Source: a virus
Length of the DNA stretch: 23,982 bases
Direction: 5' to 3' (one strand)
IMG/VR virus record: IMGVR_UViG_3300027881_000078
Span: 1 to 23,982 of that record
Shown here piece after piece: positions 12,839-20,342 of this stretch. Numbering within the stretch: the stretch's first letter is position 1; each line of letters opens with the position of its first letter. The notes under the pieces are model-generated. The model searched no databases. It was given only the letters and a program-made list of their open reading frames with translations, and was not told the DNA's origin. Both the position numbers and the translations under genes were made by a program.

Positions 12839-13891
12839 ATGTCGTTTCCGTACATCTTCGAGAGCAATTTCGAGCTGGGGTCCAACGCAGACTGGGATTC
12901 TCAGAACGCCGCTGTCATCGACTTCCCTCACTTCACGGAGCTGGCTCGGTTTGGAATGGCTCCGTACAAGGGGGCCTACTGCTTCCGCCAGGTAATGGCG
13001 GGAACCGCGGATGATTGGCTGGTGGAGGCGGATCTCGATTCTGCTGCGACGGCTCGCTGTCAGACGCAGTTCTGGCTGTACTTCTCGAACGACTTCACGG
13101 CGACTGCGAACGATACGATCAATCTTTTCGAACTCAAGGCGGCTGGCACGGTCGAGGCGACTTTCGGGTTTCGCGTTGTAGCTGCGACTGACGTCATCAA
13201 CCTGGGGATCGGGGAGACGGCTCCGACTTCGTGGTCAGCGCAACCGCTGGAGCGGGGGCGGTGGCACTTGATCGAGATCGACGCGCTCAATGATCAAGGA
13301 GCGAACGACGGCACTATCGATCTCTACGTGACGCCGGATCGATCTCCTTTCACAGCCAGCTCGGTCCATGCAACTCAGGTCGGCAGTTTGGATCAGGGTG
13401 CGATCACGCAGGGGCTCTTGGGCGTGCAGGGTTCGCTGGACACCACCACCGGCACAATCCTGATCGACGAGTTCAAGTTCGACGGCGACACGGGAAGTCC
13501 GACGCGCACTCAGATGGACCTCGACCGCTGGAATCCGGAGATCCGGATGACCAAGAGCGGTCATGCCTTCGTCGGCCCTGGGGTCATCAACAACGTGACC
13601 CTGGTGGGAAACGGCGCCGCCTCCCAGGAGCTTCGGCTCTGGGACACCGACCGGGCTCGGTTCCCGGCGACCGGCGCGTCCGGGGGCGGTTTCGGGGCTC
13701 CTCGCATCGAGCTGCACACCACGGGTACCAGTGAGATCGTCGACCCGGCCTCGATGCCGCTTCGGGTCAACCAGGGTTGCTACATCGAGCTGGACGACGA
13801 CGTGGATTCCAGCGCTCTGATCCAGGTTTCGTTTGCCTCGGCTTGGGGCTCCGAAGCCAATGTGGTCCGTTACGGACTGTCGAGGTCGTAG
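12839..13891 (+). CDS. Lectin/LamG-like beta-sandwich structural protein (350 aa)
   Basis: The ATG at 12839 comes ten bases after the previous stop, with GGGGGT upstream. The product has the alternating strands and aromatic residues of concanavalin-type jelly-roll domains: YIFESNFELGSNADW near the start, then QFWLYFSNDF (residues about 77-86), RGRWHLIEIDAL (about 140-151), GTIDLYVTP and GTILIDEFKFDGD (about 206-218). In the LamG/concanavalin family the "W-H-x-I-E" and "G-x-L-x-I-D-E-x" strands follow this order. The C-terminal part (about 235-350) is a second beta-rich domain. Such proteins in phages bind carbohydrate or decorate heads and tails. Sugar binding is an inference. Confidence 0.7.
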   Translation: MSFPYIFESNFELGSNADWDSQNAAVIDFPHFTELARFGMAPYKGAYCFRQVMAGTADDWLVEADLDSAATARCQTQFWLYFSNDFTATANDTINLFELKAAGTVEATFGFRVVAATDVINLGIGETAPTSWSAQPLERGRWHLIEIDALNDQGANDGTIDLYVTPDRSPFTASSVHATQVGSLDQGAITQGLLGVQGSLDTTTGTILIDEFKFDGDTGSPTRTQMDLDRWNPEIRMTKSGHAFVGPGVINNVTLVGNGAASQELRLWDTDRARFPATGASGGGFGAPRIELHTTGTSEIVDPASMPLRVNQGCYIELDDDVDSSALIQVSFASAWGSEANVVRYGLSRS

Positions 13892-13893
13892 TT

Positions 13894-14418
13894 ATGGGAA
13901 CGATGGCAAAGATTCCTGCACTGGCTGCGATTACCGACCTGACGTCGTTGCTGGCGATGCTGACGGACCCCAAGAAGTACAAGGATGCTGTCGGTCAGCT
14001 GGAGAAGCTCCGCAACGAGATCAACGATCGGATCGAGCTGGTGGGCAAGGTGAATCAGATCGAGCGTCTGCGGATCGAAGCTGAGAAGATGGCGAACGAG
14101 GCGGCGGCCACGTTGAAGACCGTGACGGAGCAGATCGAGAAGGACAAAGCCTACGCGGAGAAGTCGATTCAGGAAGCCCAGTCTCGGTCGATGGAGAAGG
14201 TTCAGGCAGCTCAGAAGAAGCTGCAAGCGGATCAGGAGTCGGTGAGCCAGCGGGAAGCGGCGGTCAGAGCCCAAGAGACGAATCTCACGGGGCAACTGGC
14301 TCAGGCGGAGTCGGATCGCAATGCAGCGGCATCGGACAAGGCGCGCGTTGACGCTCTGATGTCGGAGTACAAGAACAAGGTGGCGCTCATCGAGGAGACG
14401 CTTGGGCGGGTCGCGTGA
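13894..14418 (+). CDS. Long coiled-coil protein (174 aa)
   Basis: ATG 13894 (MGTMAKIPALAA) is preferred because GAGGT sits seven bases upstream and the previous stop ends at 13891; a second ATG nine bases later is possible. After a hydrophobic N-terminus (residues 4-22) the rest is an uninterrupted charged helix rich in Ala, Gln, Glu and Lys, with heptad-like spacing through QLEKLRNEINDRIELVG and KAYAEKSIQEAQSRSMEKVQ to the end. This is probably a dimeric or trimeric coiled coil. I do not recognise a family. Its location between the lectin-like protein and tail adaptor suggests a neck, stalk or internal protein. Confidence 0.7.
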   Translation: MGTMAKIPALAAITDLTSLLAMLTDPKKYKDAVGQLEKLRNEINDRIELVGKVNQIERLRIEAEKMANEAAATLKTVTEQIEKDKAYAEKSIQEAQSRSMEKVQAAQKKLQADQESVSQREAAVRAQETNLTGQLAQAESDRNAAASDKARVDALMSEYKNKVALIEETLGRVA

Positions 14419-14864
14419 AGTTCTTGGTCGTCAAGGTCAAGGCGAACCGGAGCCGCAAGGGGAGCCGGATGATCTATCCGGAGCCCTTCAACGCGGATGA
14501 GGTTCATCGGTCCATGAAAGGGCCGTTGCTGTACGAGGGAGGGATTACCCAGGGGTTTGGGGACGACAGCGAGGAGTGTTTGATCTTGCTGACGGACGAT
14601 GTAGCGGACAAGTACGACGCCAATTCTCGGAATATGCGGATCCTCACTCGAGTCGAGGCGGAGGCGTGGCTATCCAATGCGCGGAGCATCCAAGCCCAGC
14701 CCCAGGAGAAGGTCACGGACATAGACCGGATGCACTCGATTCAAGCCAAGGTGGCGGCGCGCATTAAGCTCAGCAAGGAAGATCTTAATGCCCTGGATCC
14801 CGATCATCCGGTAGTGGGTATCAATCGCAGGCACAAGACCGTGGCCGCGATCTTCAAGGTGTAG
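14415..14864 (+). CDS. Uncharacterised structural-region protein (149 aa)
   Basis: GTG 14415 overlaps the coiled-coil stop (GTGA). The product starts MKFLVVKVKANRSRKGSRMI with an early strand and a basic loop, then an alpha/beta region (CLILLTDDVADKYDANSRNM). A final helical part follows with RIKLSKEDLNALDPDHPVVG, where the wording "L-D-P-x-H-P-V-x-G-I" may be a short conserved end motif. It has no membrane, zinc or catalytic signature. Probably virion-associated or an assembly helper by location. Not recognised. Confidence 0.65.
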   Translation: MKFLVVKVKANRSRKGSRMIYPEPFNADEVHRSMKGPLLYEGGITQGFGDDSEECLILLTDDVADKYDANSRNMRILTRVEAEAWLSNARSIQAQPQEKVTDIDRMHSIQAKVAARIKLSKEDLNALDPDHPVVGINRRHKTVAAIFKV

Positions 14865-14873
14865 AGAGTAGCG

Positions 14874-15632
14874 ATGGCAATTTCTCAACCCGACGGACTT
14901 GTCATCAACCACGGCTTGCTTTCTGGTGCTTCGTTCGGCGTTGCCTATGACGGTTTTTCAGATGCTGTGCTGGACACGGCTGCGTACAGTACCGGCGTTC
15001 GTTTGGGTGGCGCGTGGGACGGGGAGGATCTACTCACGGTAACTTTTGGGGTGCCTCTGGTTGCGAAGCATTTTGGGTTTGGTCCGCTTGTGGATACTGC
15101 CTTTGTCACGCTCGGATACGACGCTTCTCCCTACGGCATTGATTGGGATGGAACCAATCTCGTGAGCACGGGTCGGGCCAACGGCAATGCGTATCAGCAT
15201 GTTGGGTTTTCCGCGACCATCAACGACACCCTTGCTATCGGCGACGCCACAATCTCGGACTGTTCTTGGAATTCAAAAACGGGGAACTTTTCTGCCACGA
15301 TCGACTCGGCTAGCACATCGACCATCAATCTCTACCAGGGCTTCAGCATCGTGTTGCTGGACACCATGATTCACGGTCAGGCGCTCACCTTCTATATCGC
15401 GCACGGAGATGACGGAACCAACTATTACCAGGCGGGTCTGACTGTCGGCGTGAGTCATATCGCGACGAAGTACGTGGGATTCACTTCCGTGATCGACGAT
15501 CAGTTTGTTCCGCCCGCGACCTACGGTCTGGTTCAGGGATGCTTCTGGTATCCGCCCGTGGAAACATCGGGCACCCGCCGCGAGCGAGCCAGCAAGGCTC
15601 ACTACCGCAGCACGATGCGGAGGCGTCACTAG
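14874..15632 (+). CDS. Repeat-containing propeller-like tail or head-tail protein (252 aa)
   Basis: ATG 14874 follows AGAGAGTAGCG closely. The 252 residues contain five copies of a motif GF-x(4,5)-D[TQ]: GFSDAVLDT (27), GFGPLVDT (68), GFSATINDT (111), GFSIVLLDT (156) and GFTSVIDD (202), spaced 41, 43, 45 and 46 residues. Most units have a second strand WDGxNLxS (48, 91, 132). This reads as a beta-propeller or beta-solenoid with about five blades. Similar repeat proteins occur in phage tail genes, with unknown binding partners. The C-terminus is basic (RASKAHYRSTMRRRH). Base composition is somewhat less GC-rich than the neighbours. The fold is inferred from repeat spacing only. Confidence 0.7.
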   Translation: MAISQPDGLVINHGLLSGASFGVAYDGFSDAVLDTAAYSTGVRLGGAWDGEDLLTVTFGVPLVAKHFGFGPLVDTAFVTLGYDASPYGIDWDGTNLVSTGRANGNAYQHVGFSATINDTLAIGDATISDCSWNSKTGNFSATIDSASTSTINLYQGFSIVLLDTMIHGQALTFYIAHGDDGTNYYQAGLTVGVSHIATKYVGFTSVIDDQFVPPATYGLVQGCFWYPPVETSGTRRERASKAHYRSTMRRRH

Positions 15633-16703
15633 ATGGCCGCCTCGCCGAACGAAAGCCCGATCACCTTTCAGGATCTCTACGTCGACCTGATGGGCCGGCT
15701 GCGTATGGACGCGACCAACACCAAGACGATTGCGAAGGCCAAGCGGGCGATCAACACGGCTCTGATGGACATGCACGTCGGCCAGGGGGAGAAGTTTCCG
15801 TGGGCCGAGCGACAGGCGGTGCTTGTCACGCAATCAGCCTGGACGTTCACCGGGACGGCCACGGCAACTCAGGGCAGTGCCACGCTGACCCTCAACGACG
15901 CCACCGACGACCTGACCGCCGATCGCGACGGCAACGGGATCTACGCCAACGCCGAGCCCGGCACCAAGTTCATCTTGGCTGGCGATACGACCCAGGTCTA
16001 CGAGCACCAGATTGCGGCGGCGGCGCAGACCAGCACGATGAGCTCCGTCTACCTCGGGACTACGAGTGCCACGGCCAGCATCCGCGCCTACCGAGACGAG
16101 TATCCGCTGGCGGCCGATTTTCTGAAGCCGGTCGATATGCGCAACTTCGGGGATCATCTGAACTTGCCCCTGATCGACCGGATCCGGTTTCGGCGGCTCT
16201 ACCCCAATAACACCACACCCGGGACGCCGCGCGCGGCGACGCTGTATGAGCGGTACGTCTATCAGGCGAGCCCTAACGCGGAAGACCAGTACCAAGTCAA
16301 GCGGATTCTGTTCCACCCGCCGCCTAATGCTGTGATGCAAATCCCGTACAGCTACGTGACGAACTATCTGGCCGTAAACAACACGGCGACGGATGGCGGC
16401 GAGGCGCGGATCTCGTTGACCGAGGACGACGATGAGCCGATCATCCCTCGTCAGATTCGGACTGCGATCGTCTACCACGCGCTGGCTGACTGGTACCGCG
16501 ATCGTCGGGATGATCAGCGCTCGGCCGAGGCGCGGCAGCAGTACGTGGAGATCGTGAACCGGGCGATTGCCGATGTGGAGGTGACTTCTCCCCGGCCGCG
16601 CTTCCGTCCGACGCGGGCTTACTCGGTTCGGGCGAAGCGGCCGTGGAGCGGCTCGGGGCGCTTTGATATCGGCGGCCGCTTCGATCGGCTCGAGGATCTG
16701 TAG
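15633..16703 (+). CDS. Head-tail adaptor/connector protein (356 aa)
   Basis: ATG 15633 follows the previous stop directly, with GCGGAGGC upstream. The N-terminus has TFQDLYVDLMGRLRMDATNT and a helical segment KRAINTALMDMHVGQG. A central beta-sandwich-type insertion follows (TQSAWTFTGTATATQGSATL). Helical RIRFRRLYPNNTTPGTPRA and YERYVYQ come next, then ALADWYRDRRDDQRSAEARQ near 287-306. A helical protein with an inserted beta domain lying just before the nozzle gene matches tail-adaptor proteins of podoviruses (P22 gp4 or T7 gp11-type roles), which seal the portal. The evolutionary link is not tested. The position, length and motif style fit well. Confidence 0.7.
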   Translation: MAASPNESPITFQDLYVDLMGRLRMDATNTKTIAKAKRAINTALMDMHVGQGEKFPWAERQAVLVTQSAWTFTGTATATQGSATLTLNDATDDLTADRDGNGIYANAEPGTKFILAGDTTQVYEHQIAAAAQTSTMSSVYLGTTSATASIRAYRDEYPLAADFLKPVDMRNFGDHLNLPLIDRIRFRRLYPNNTTPGTPRAATLYERYVYQASPNAEDQYQVKRILFHPPPNAVMQIPYSYVTNYLAVNNTATDGGEARISLTEDDDEPIIPRQIRTAIVYHALADWYRDRRDDQRSAEARQQYVEIVNRAIADVEVTSPRPRFRPTRAYSVRAKRPWSGSGRFDIGGRFDRLEDL

Positions 16704-18331
16704 TGCCGAGCAATCTCCAGAGCATCCTCCACACCTTCGGTGGGGGCTGGGCGCCGGATTTCACGCCGCTGCTCAACATCGGCCCCAGTCAGGGCGGAGT
16801 GGTGGAGATTCCCTATCTGACCGATGCGGAGAACGTCCAGTTCGCGCTGGGCGGTGGTCCGCGCAAGGTGGGGGGTTGCGAAAAGCTCTACGCGGCGGCT
16901 CTGGAGGGCGGTGCGGCTGTTCGTGGGCTCTTCGATTATTGGAAGATGGGCAGCGGGGGCTCGTCGACCCAGAAGCGAGTGATGCACATCGGCACCAAGA
17001 TCAAGAAGGACGATGCGGATGGGACGTTTGTGGATTTAGGAACCTTCACGACTATGAGCGCAACCTCAATTCCCAGTTACACGGTGTTTGAAGATGCGCT
17101 GATCATTGCCCAGACCGGCACCGACACGCCCAAGTGGTGGGATCAGTCCACAGCACAGGCACTGGCTGGGAGCCCTCCGAACTTCGCTTTCTCGGCGGCG
17201 CACAAGAACCGGGTCTGGGCAGCGGGGGTCGACGCCAATCCGTCCCGACTTTACTACTCGGTGCTTCTCGACGAAGAGGACTGGACTGGCGCAGGCAGCG
17301 GCACCATCGACATCGATCCCAACGACGGCGATCGCATCACGGGGCTCATCAGTCACAAGGATGAGCTGTGGGTCTTCAAGGGGCCGAATCACGGCAGCAT
17401 TCACCGGATTACGGGCTCCGCTCCCACGGGAGATGATGGCTTCGCACGGATCCCCTTCGTCTCCGGTCTGGGTGCTGTGAACCACAACGGCATCTTCCGG
17501 TTCCGGAACGACGTGGGCTTCATTGCACCGCAGGGCCACGTCCACTCGCTGTCGGCTACGGCAGCCTTCGGTGATTTCCTTGTGTCGTCGCTCTCGTTCC
17601 CGCTCAACAACTGGCTGCGGGATCACGTCAACAACTCCGTCATCACCCAGTGCTGGGCAGCGACGGATGAGGTCCGAGGCTGTGTGCGCTTCACGCTACC
17701 GATCAACGGCAGCTCCGCCCCCAACTTCATGGCGTGCATGGACTATCGACGCAGCGGGAGCAACGGCGCTCCCGATCCGTGGTGGACGGCAGAGCCGGCG
17801 CACGACTGGCCGGTGGTGGCGCGTGTACTGGATGCCGGGAACTCGGATCTGCCGATCTTGATGGCGGGCGGCGACGACGGCTTCGTTCGCAAGATGGACA
17901 AGCCCAACCGGACGATTGATGCGGGGTCGGCGATCTCGGCCAAAGTGTTCACGCCGAGCCTGACTTACGGCAGCGGTTTGCACAAGAAGAAAATCTACGT
18001 GCTGACGATGGGGCTGGTCCCCAAGGGTGCCTTTCCCCTGACCGTGGGCTCGAAGCGGGACGATCGCCCGGCGCAGAGCGAGACGATTACGCAGGGGGCG
18101 GGGGGTGACGTACTGGGCACACCGTCTCCGGCCCCGAGCAACATCTTCACGCTGGATACATCGACCTTGGCGGGCGCCAGCGTGGCCCAGAAGAGCATCG
18201 AGCTGGAAGACTGGGGTGAGTTTTCATCGATTCAATATCGCTTTACGCAGAGTGGGAATGATCAGGATATGGAGATTCAGGATTTCTCTACATTGCTGGA
18301 AAAGGGTGTGATTTCGGTGGAGGAGCTGTAA
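16703..18331 (+). CDS. Tail nozzle/hub-type protein (542 aa)
   Basis: GTG 16703 shares its first base with the end of the adaptor stop. The product is beta-rich. An early LHTFGGGWAPDFTPL comes first, then HKNRVWAAGVDANPSRLYYS (167-186), DEEDWTGAG (190-198), IDIDPNDGDRITGLISHKDE (202-221), and LWVFKGPNHGSIHRITG (222-238). This "NRVW..PSRLYYS..DWT..NDGD.ITGL..ELWVFK" order is characteristic of propeller-like tail proteins in short-tailed phages, where they form the nozzle below the adaptor (P22 gp10 / T7 gp12 functional role). The last 45 codons become AT-richer and continue into the lower-GC fibre genes. The 1-nt TAATG overlap couples it to the next gene. The role assignment is strong, the homology inferred. 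Confidence 0.8.
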   Translation: MPSNLQSILHTFGGGWAPDFTPLLNIGPSQGGVVEIPYLTDAENVQFALGGGPRKVGGCEKLYAAALEGGAAVRGLFDYWKMGSGGSSTQKRVMHIGTKIKKDDADGTFVDLGTFTTMSATSIPSYTVFEDALIIAQTGTDTPKWWDQSTAQALAGSPPNFAFSAAHKNRVWAAGVDANPSRLYYSVLLDEEDWTGAGSGTIDIDPNDGDRITGLISHKDELWVFKGPNHGSIHRITGSAPTGDDGFARIPFVSGLGAVNHNGIFRFRNDVGFIAPQGHVHSLSATAAFGDFLVSSLSFPLNNWLRDHVNNSVITQCWAATDEVRGCVRFTLPINGSSAPNFMACMDYRRSGSNGAPDPWWTAEPAHDWPVVARVLDAGNSDLPILMAGGDDGFVRKMDKPNRTIDAGSAISAKVFTPSLTYGSGLHKKKIYVLTMGLVPKGAFPLTVGSKRDDRPAQSETITQGAGGDVLGTPSPAPSNIFTLDTSTLAGASVAQKSIELEDWGEFSSIQYRFTQSGNDQDMEIQDFSTLLEKGVISVEEL

Positions 18332-18726
18332 TGGCGGTTTCCGCATTCAAAACGTTTGTTGCGGGAGAGGTGCTTCCGGCCTCAGATCTCAACAGCTCAA
18401 TTGCTCAGCTGCTGGACAATCAGGACGCACTGGGTTGGCCGCGAACGACTTCGGCGGCGATGGCGGGGTTTGAGCTATTCCTTGATGCAGATAGCGATTC
18501 TTCGATTACTGCGGACACGGATGATGAGATCGACATCAAGCTGGGTGGTGTGGACGTGATGAAAATCACGGGAACAAGACTGACTTTTCTCGGCGAACGT
18601 GTGACCACGGTGCGGACGTTGAATCGTCTCGGTCTAATGGGGATAGCATCCAAGGTGGCGGATCTGGAAGGTCGGCTTATCAACGTGAAGCATGACGGGA
18701 TCTTGGAATACCAAGTCTTTTCGTAA
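18331..18726 (+). CDS. Tail fibre N-terminal-type protein (131 aa)
   Basis: ATG 18331 overlaps the previous TAA and follows GGAGGAGC. The product starts MAVSAFKTFVAGEVLPASDL, a start common to fibre/appendage proteins that attach to podovirus-like tails ("F-x-T-F-x-x-G-E-x-L-x-A-x-D-L-N"). Then FLDADSDSSITADTDDEIDI and KLGGVDVMKITG form the acidic D-A-D-x-D strand motif often found in phage and marine-viral structural proteins. A C-terminal helix/strand follows. Being only 131 aa, it seems to be an anchoring module rather than a full fibre, so the distal parts may come from the next two genes. Recognised by motif resemblance, not alignment. Confidence 0.75.
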   Translation: MAVSAFKTFVAGEVLPASDLNSSIAQLLDNQDALGWPRTTSAAMAGFELFLDADSDSSITADTDDEIDIKLGGVDVMKITGTRLTFLGERVTTVRTLNRLGLMGIASKVADLEGRLINVKHDGILEYQVFS

Positions 18727-18736
18727 GGAGTGAATC

Positions 18737-19099
18737 ATGGCCGGAACCGTAGGCGTTTCCAAGATCCTGTTGTCGGGTAGTACCAGCGGTAAAGGAATCA
18801 AGATCGCAAATACATCGACGACACTGCACACCGCGATTGCTACAGCGGATGGACTCGATGAATGCTGGATCTGGGCATACAATTCCCACACTGCGGATCT
18901 ACTCATCACCGTGGAATTCGGGGGTACGACGGACCCCGACGAGGTGATCGAATACACGGTTCCGTTTGATGACGGACCTCATCTCGTTGTGCCTGGTTTG
19001 ATTCTTGCCGGTGGATTGACTTTGGGGGCGAAGGGTGGCACGACGAACCTGATCGTTTGCTATGGATACGTCAACCGAATCTGGACTGCGACGGCGTAG
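18737..19099 (+). CDS. Small beta-rich appendage protein (120 aa)
   Basis: ATG 18737 has a textbook ribosome site (AAGGAGTG, six bases away). The product contains short strands with SKILLSGSTSGKGIKIANTS and DECWIWAYNSHTADLLITVE, and later LVVPGLILAGGLTLGAKG, which reads like a compact beta-sandwich. No catalytic or membrane signature is present. This type of protein is often found between the fibre module and receptor-binding gene in phages. Stated role: probable small structural appendage, otherwise unknown. Confidence 0.65.
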   Translation: MAGTVGVSKILLSGSTSGKGIKIANTSTTLHTAIATADGLDECWIWAYNSHTADLLITVEFGGTTDPDEVIEYTVPFDDGPHLVVPGLILAGGLTLGAKGGTTNLIVCYGYVNRIWTATA

Positions 19100-19930
19100 A
19101 TGCTGCCGAGAATAGTCGGTAACTGGACGCGTTTGGGTGCTGCTTCTCGGCAGAGAACGACCCCTCTGCCGAGGAGCTACCTAACTGGTCTGGGTCTGAC
19201 CCGAACATCGGCGGATGTCATTACGGCAGCTGTCGGGGTCTGCCGCGATACAGGCGACACGATGAATTTGGTTCGCACGGCTACGCTTGCCAAGGACATC
19301 ACAGCAACGTGGGCTTCGGGCGGCGGGAACGGCGGTATGAACGACGGCGATGCTGAGGGAGCTAGCGAGTTTTTTGCTTTTCATTTGCTGGGGAACCCGG
19401 TGACAGGGACAGTGGACGCTGGGTTTGACACCAATGCGGATGCTTCGCTTTTGCTGGCAGATACAGCTGTGATCGCTGCGGGCTATACCAAGTACCGCCG
19501 AATTGGCTGGGTGCGAACCAACGCAACGCCCGACTTGATTAACTTCATTCAAGATGGGGATCTTGTCCAGTGGTTGGATTTGTCTGCGAACGGAACGGAC
19601 ATCGATAATGCGACTTTGGATGCAGATCCTGCTGTCGACACCGCATTGTCTTTCGTGCCGGCTAACGTGACTGCCATCCTTAATGTTTACCATCGTGGAG
19701 CGGCAAGCACTGGAATTTTGGTGTCAGATCCTGGGGTTACAGCTGAGCTTCCCACAGTTGGCTTTGGCACCGGAGGCCCGATGCCAAATGTGGGAGATGG
19801 AACCCTAGAAGCCAATCAGCTTCATGTGCGAACCGATGGCTCTCGTCAAGTGAAAATAGGCGGGGATGCCAGTATCAATATAGCGATTACTTCTGTGGGC
19901 TGGATAGACCGCCGAGGCCGCGATGACTGA
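19100..19930 (+). CDS. Probable tail receptor-contact protein (276 aa)
   Basis: ATG 19100 follows the TAG of the previous gene at once, with no clear Shine-Dalgarno. The product carries YLTGLGLTRTSADVITAAVG and VCRDTGDTMNLVRTATLAKD (early), then EFFAFHLLGNPVTGTVDAGF, and YRRIGWVRTNATPDLINFIQ (about 132-151). It ends with VGWIDRRGRDD. The order "Y-L-x-G-L-x-L-x-R", "G-x-C-R-D" and "Y-x-R-x-G-W/x-V-R-T" is one I know from phage and prophage fibre/receptor-binding-region proteins. Composition is lower in GC than the rest, as expected for a rapidly exchanged host-contact gene. The function is inferred. It overlaps the next gene by 8 nt. Confidence 0.7.
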   Translation: MLPRIVGNWTRLGAASRQRTTPLPRSYLTGLGLTRTSADVITAAVGVCRDTGDTMNLVRTATLAKDITATWASGGGNGGMNDGDAEGASEFFAFHLLGNPVTGTVDAGFDTNADASLLLADTAVIAAGYTKYRRIGWVRTNATPDLINFIQDGDLVQWLDLSANGTDIDNATLDADPAVDTALSFVPANVTAILNVYHRGAASTGILVSDPGVTAELPTVGFGTGGPMPNVGDGTLEANQLHVRTDGSRQVKIGGDASINIAITSVGWIDRRGRDD

Positions 19931-20342
19931 GTTCAAGATCGACACGCGCCTCGCCCGCAACGACGAGGGGGAGATCGTCAAGGCTCTGGTCGAGACGGCT
20001 GGGTTCAGTTTCAACGACTGGGAGATCGACTGGAGCGAGATCCATCCGCACTGGCTGATGGCGGAGTACCAGGGCAAGGCGGTGGGGGCGATCCAGATCT
20101 GTTACGGGAAGCCCGTCGGAAGGCTCGAGATGCTGGGGATCGATCCTTCGATTCCCAAGCCGCTGCGGGCGGCGGTGGTGTTCCACATCATCACGTTCGG
20201 TTGCCTGACGCTCTACGAGTACGGTGCGCAGGCGGTGTCGGGAATGATCCCGTTCTCGATGCCCGGTTACAAGAAGTTTGCCAAGAAGCACGGGGCCGTC
20301 GTGATCGACAGCGGCAATATCGTGCTGAGGAGAGTGCCATGA
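19923..20342 (+). CDS. GNAT-like (acetyltransferase-fold) protein (139 aa)
   Basis: ATG 19923 overlaps the previous gene and follows CGAGG. The product has an early helix (NDEGEIVKALVETAGFSF), a central strand HWLMAEYQGKAVGAIQICY, then RLEMLGIDPSIPKPLRAAVV and a helix (VFHIITFGCLTLYEYGAQ). An end with PFSMPGYKKFAKKHGAVVI (about 109-127) matches the final "Y-x-K-x-G-x" part of GNAT folds. The canonical Q/RxxGxG/A acetyl-CoA loop is not evident, so catalysis is doubtful. Podovirus-type genomes sometimes place a GNAT-like gene in the tail cluster. It may be an assembly or modification protein, or an inactive fold used structurally. Confidence 0.65.
   Translation: MTEFKIDTRLARNDEGEIVKALVETAGFSFNDWEIDWSEIHPHWLMAEYQGKAVGAIQICYGKPVGRLEMLGIDPSIPKPLRAAVVFHIITFGCLTLYEYGAQAVSGMIPFSMPGYKKFAKKHGAVVIDSGNIVLRRVP

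Noticed and set aside
11030-12931. 633-codon open frame on the minus strand
   Set aside because: It lies opposite the beta-helix and helical structural genes, which have ribosome sites and motifs. Its product is arginine/histidine-rich nonsense typical of GC-rich antisense frames.
348-20342. Assigning the phage to a host or named genus
   Set aside because: The motifs point to short-tailed phages broadly, but no host gene, integrase or attachment site is present in the window to support a name.
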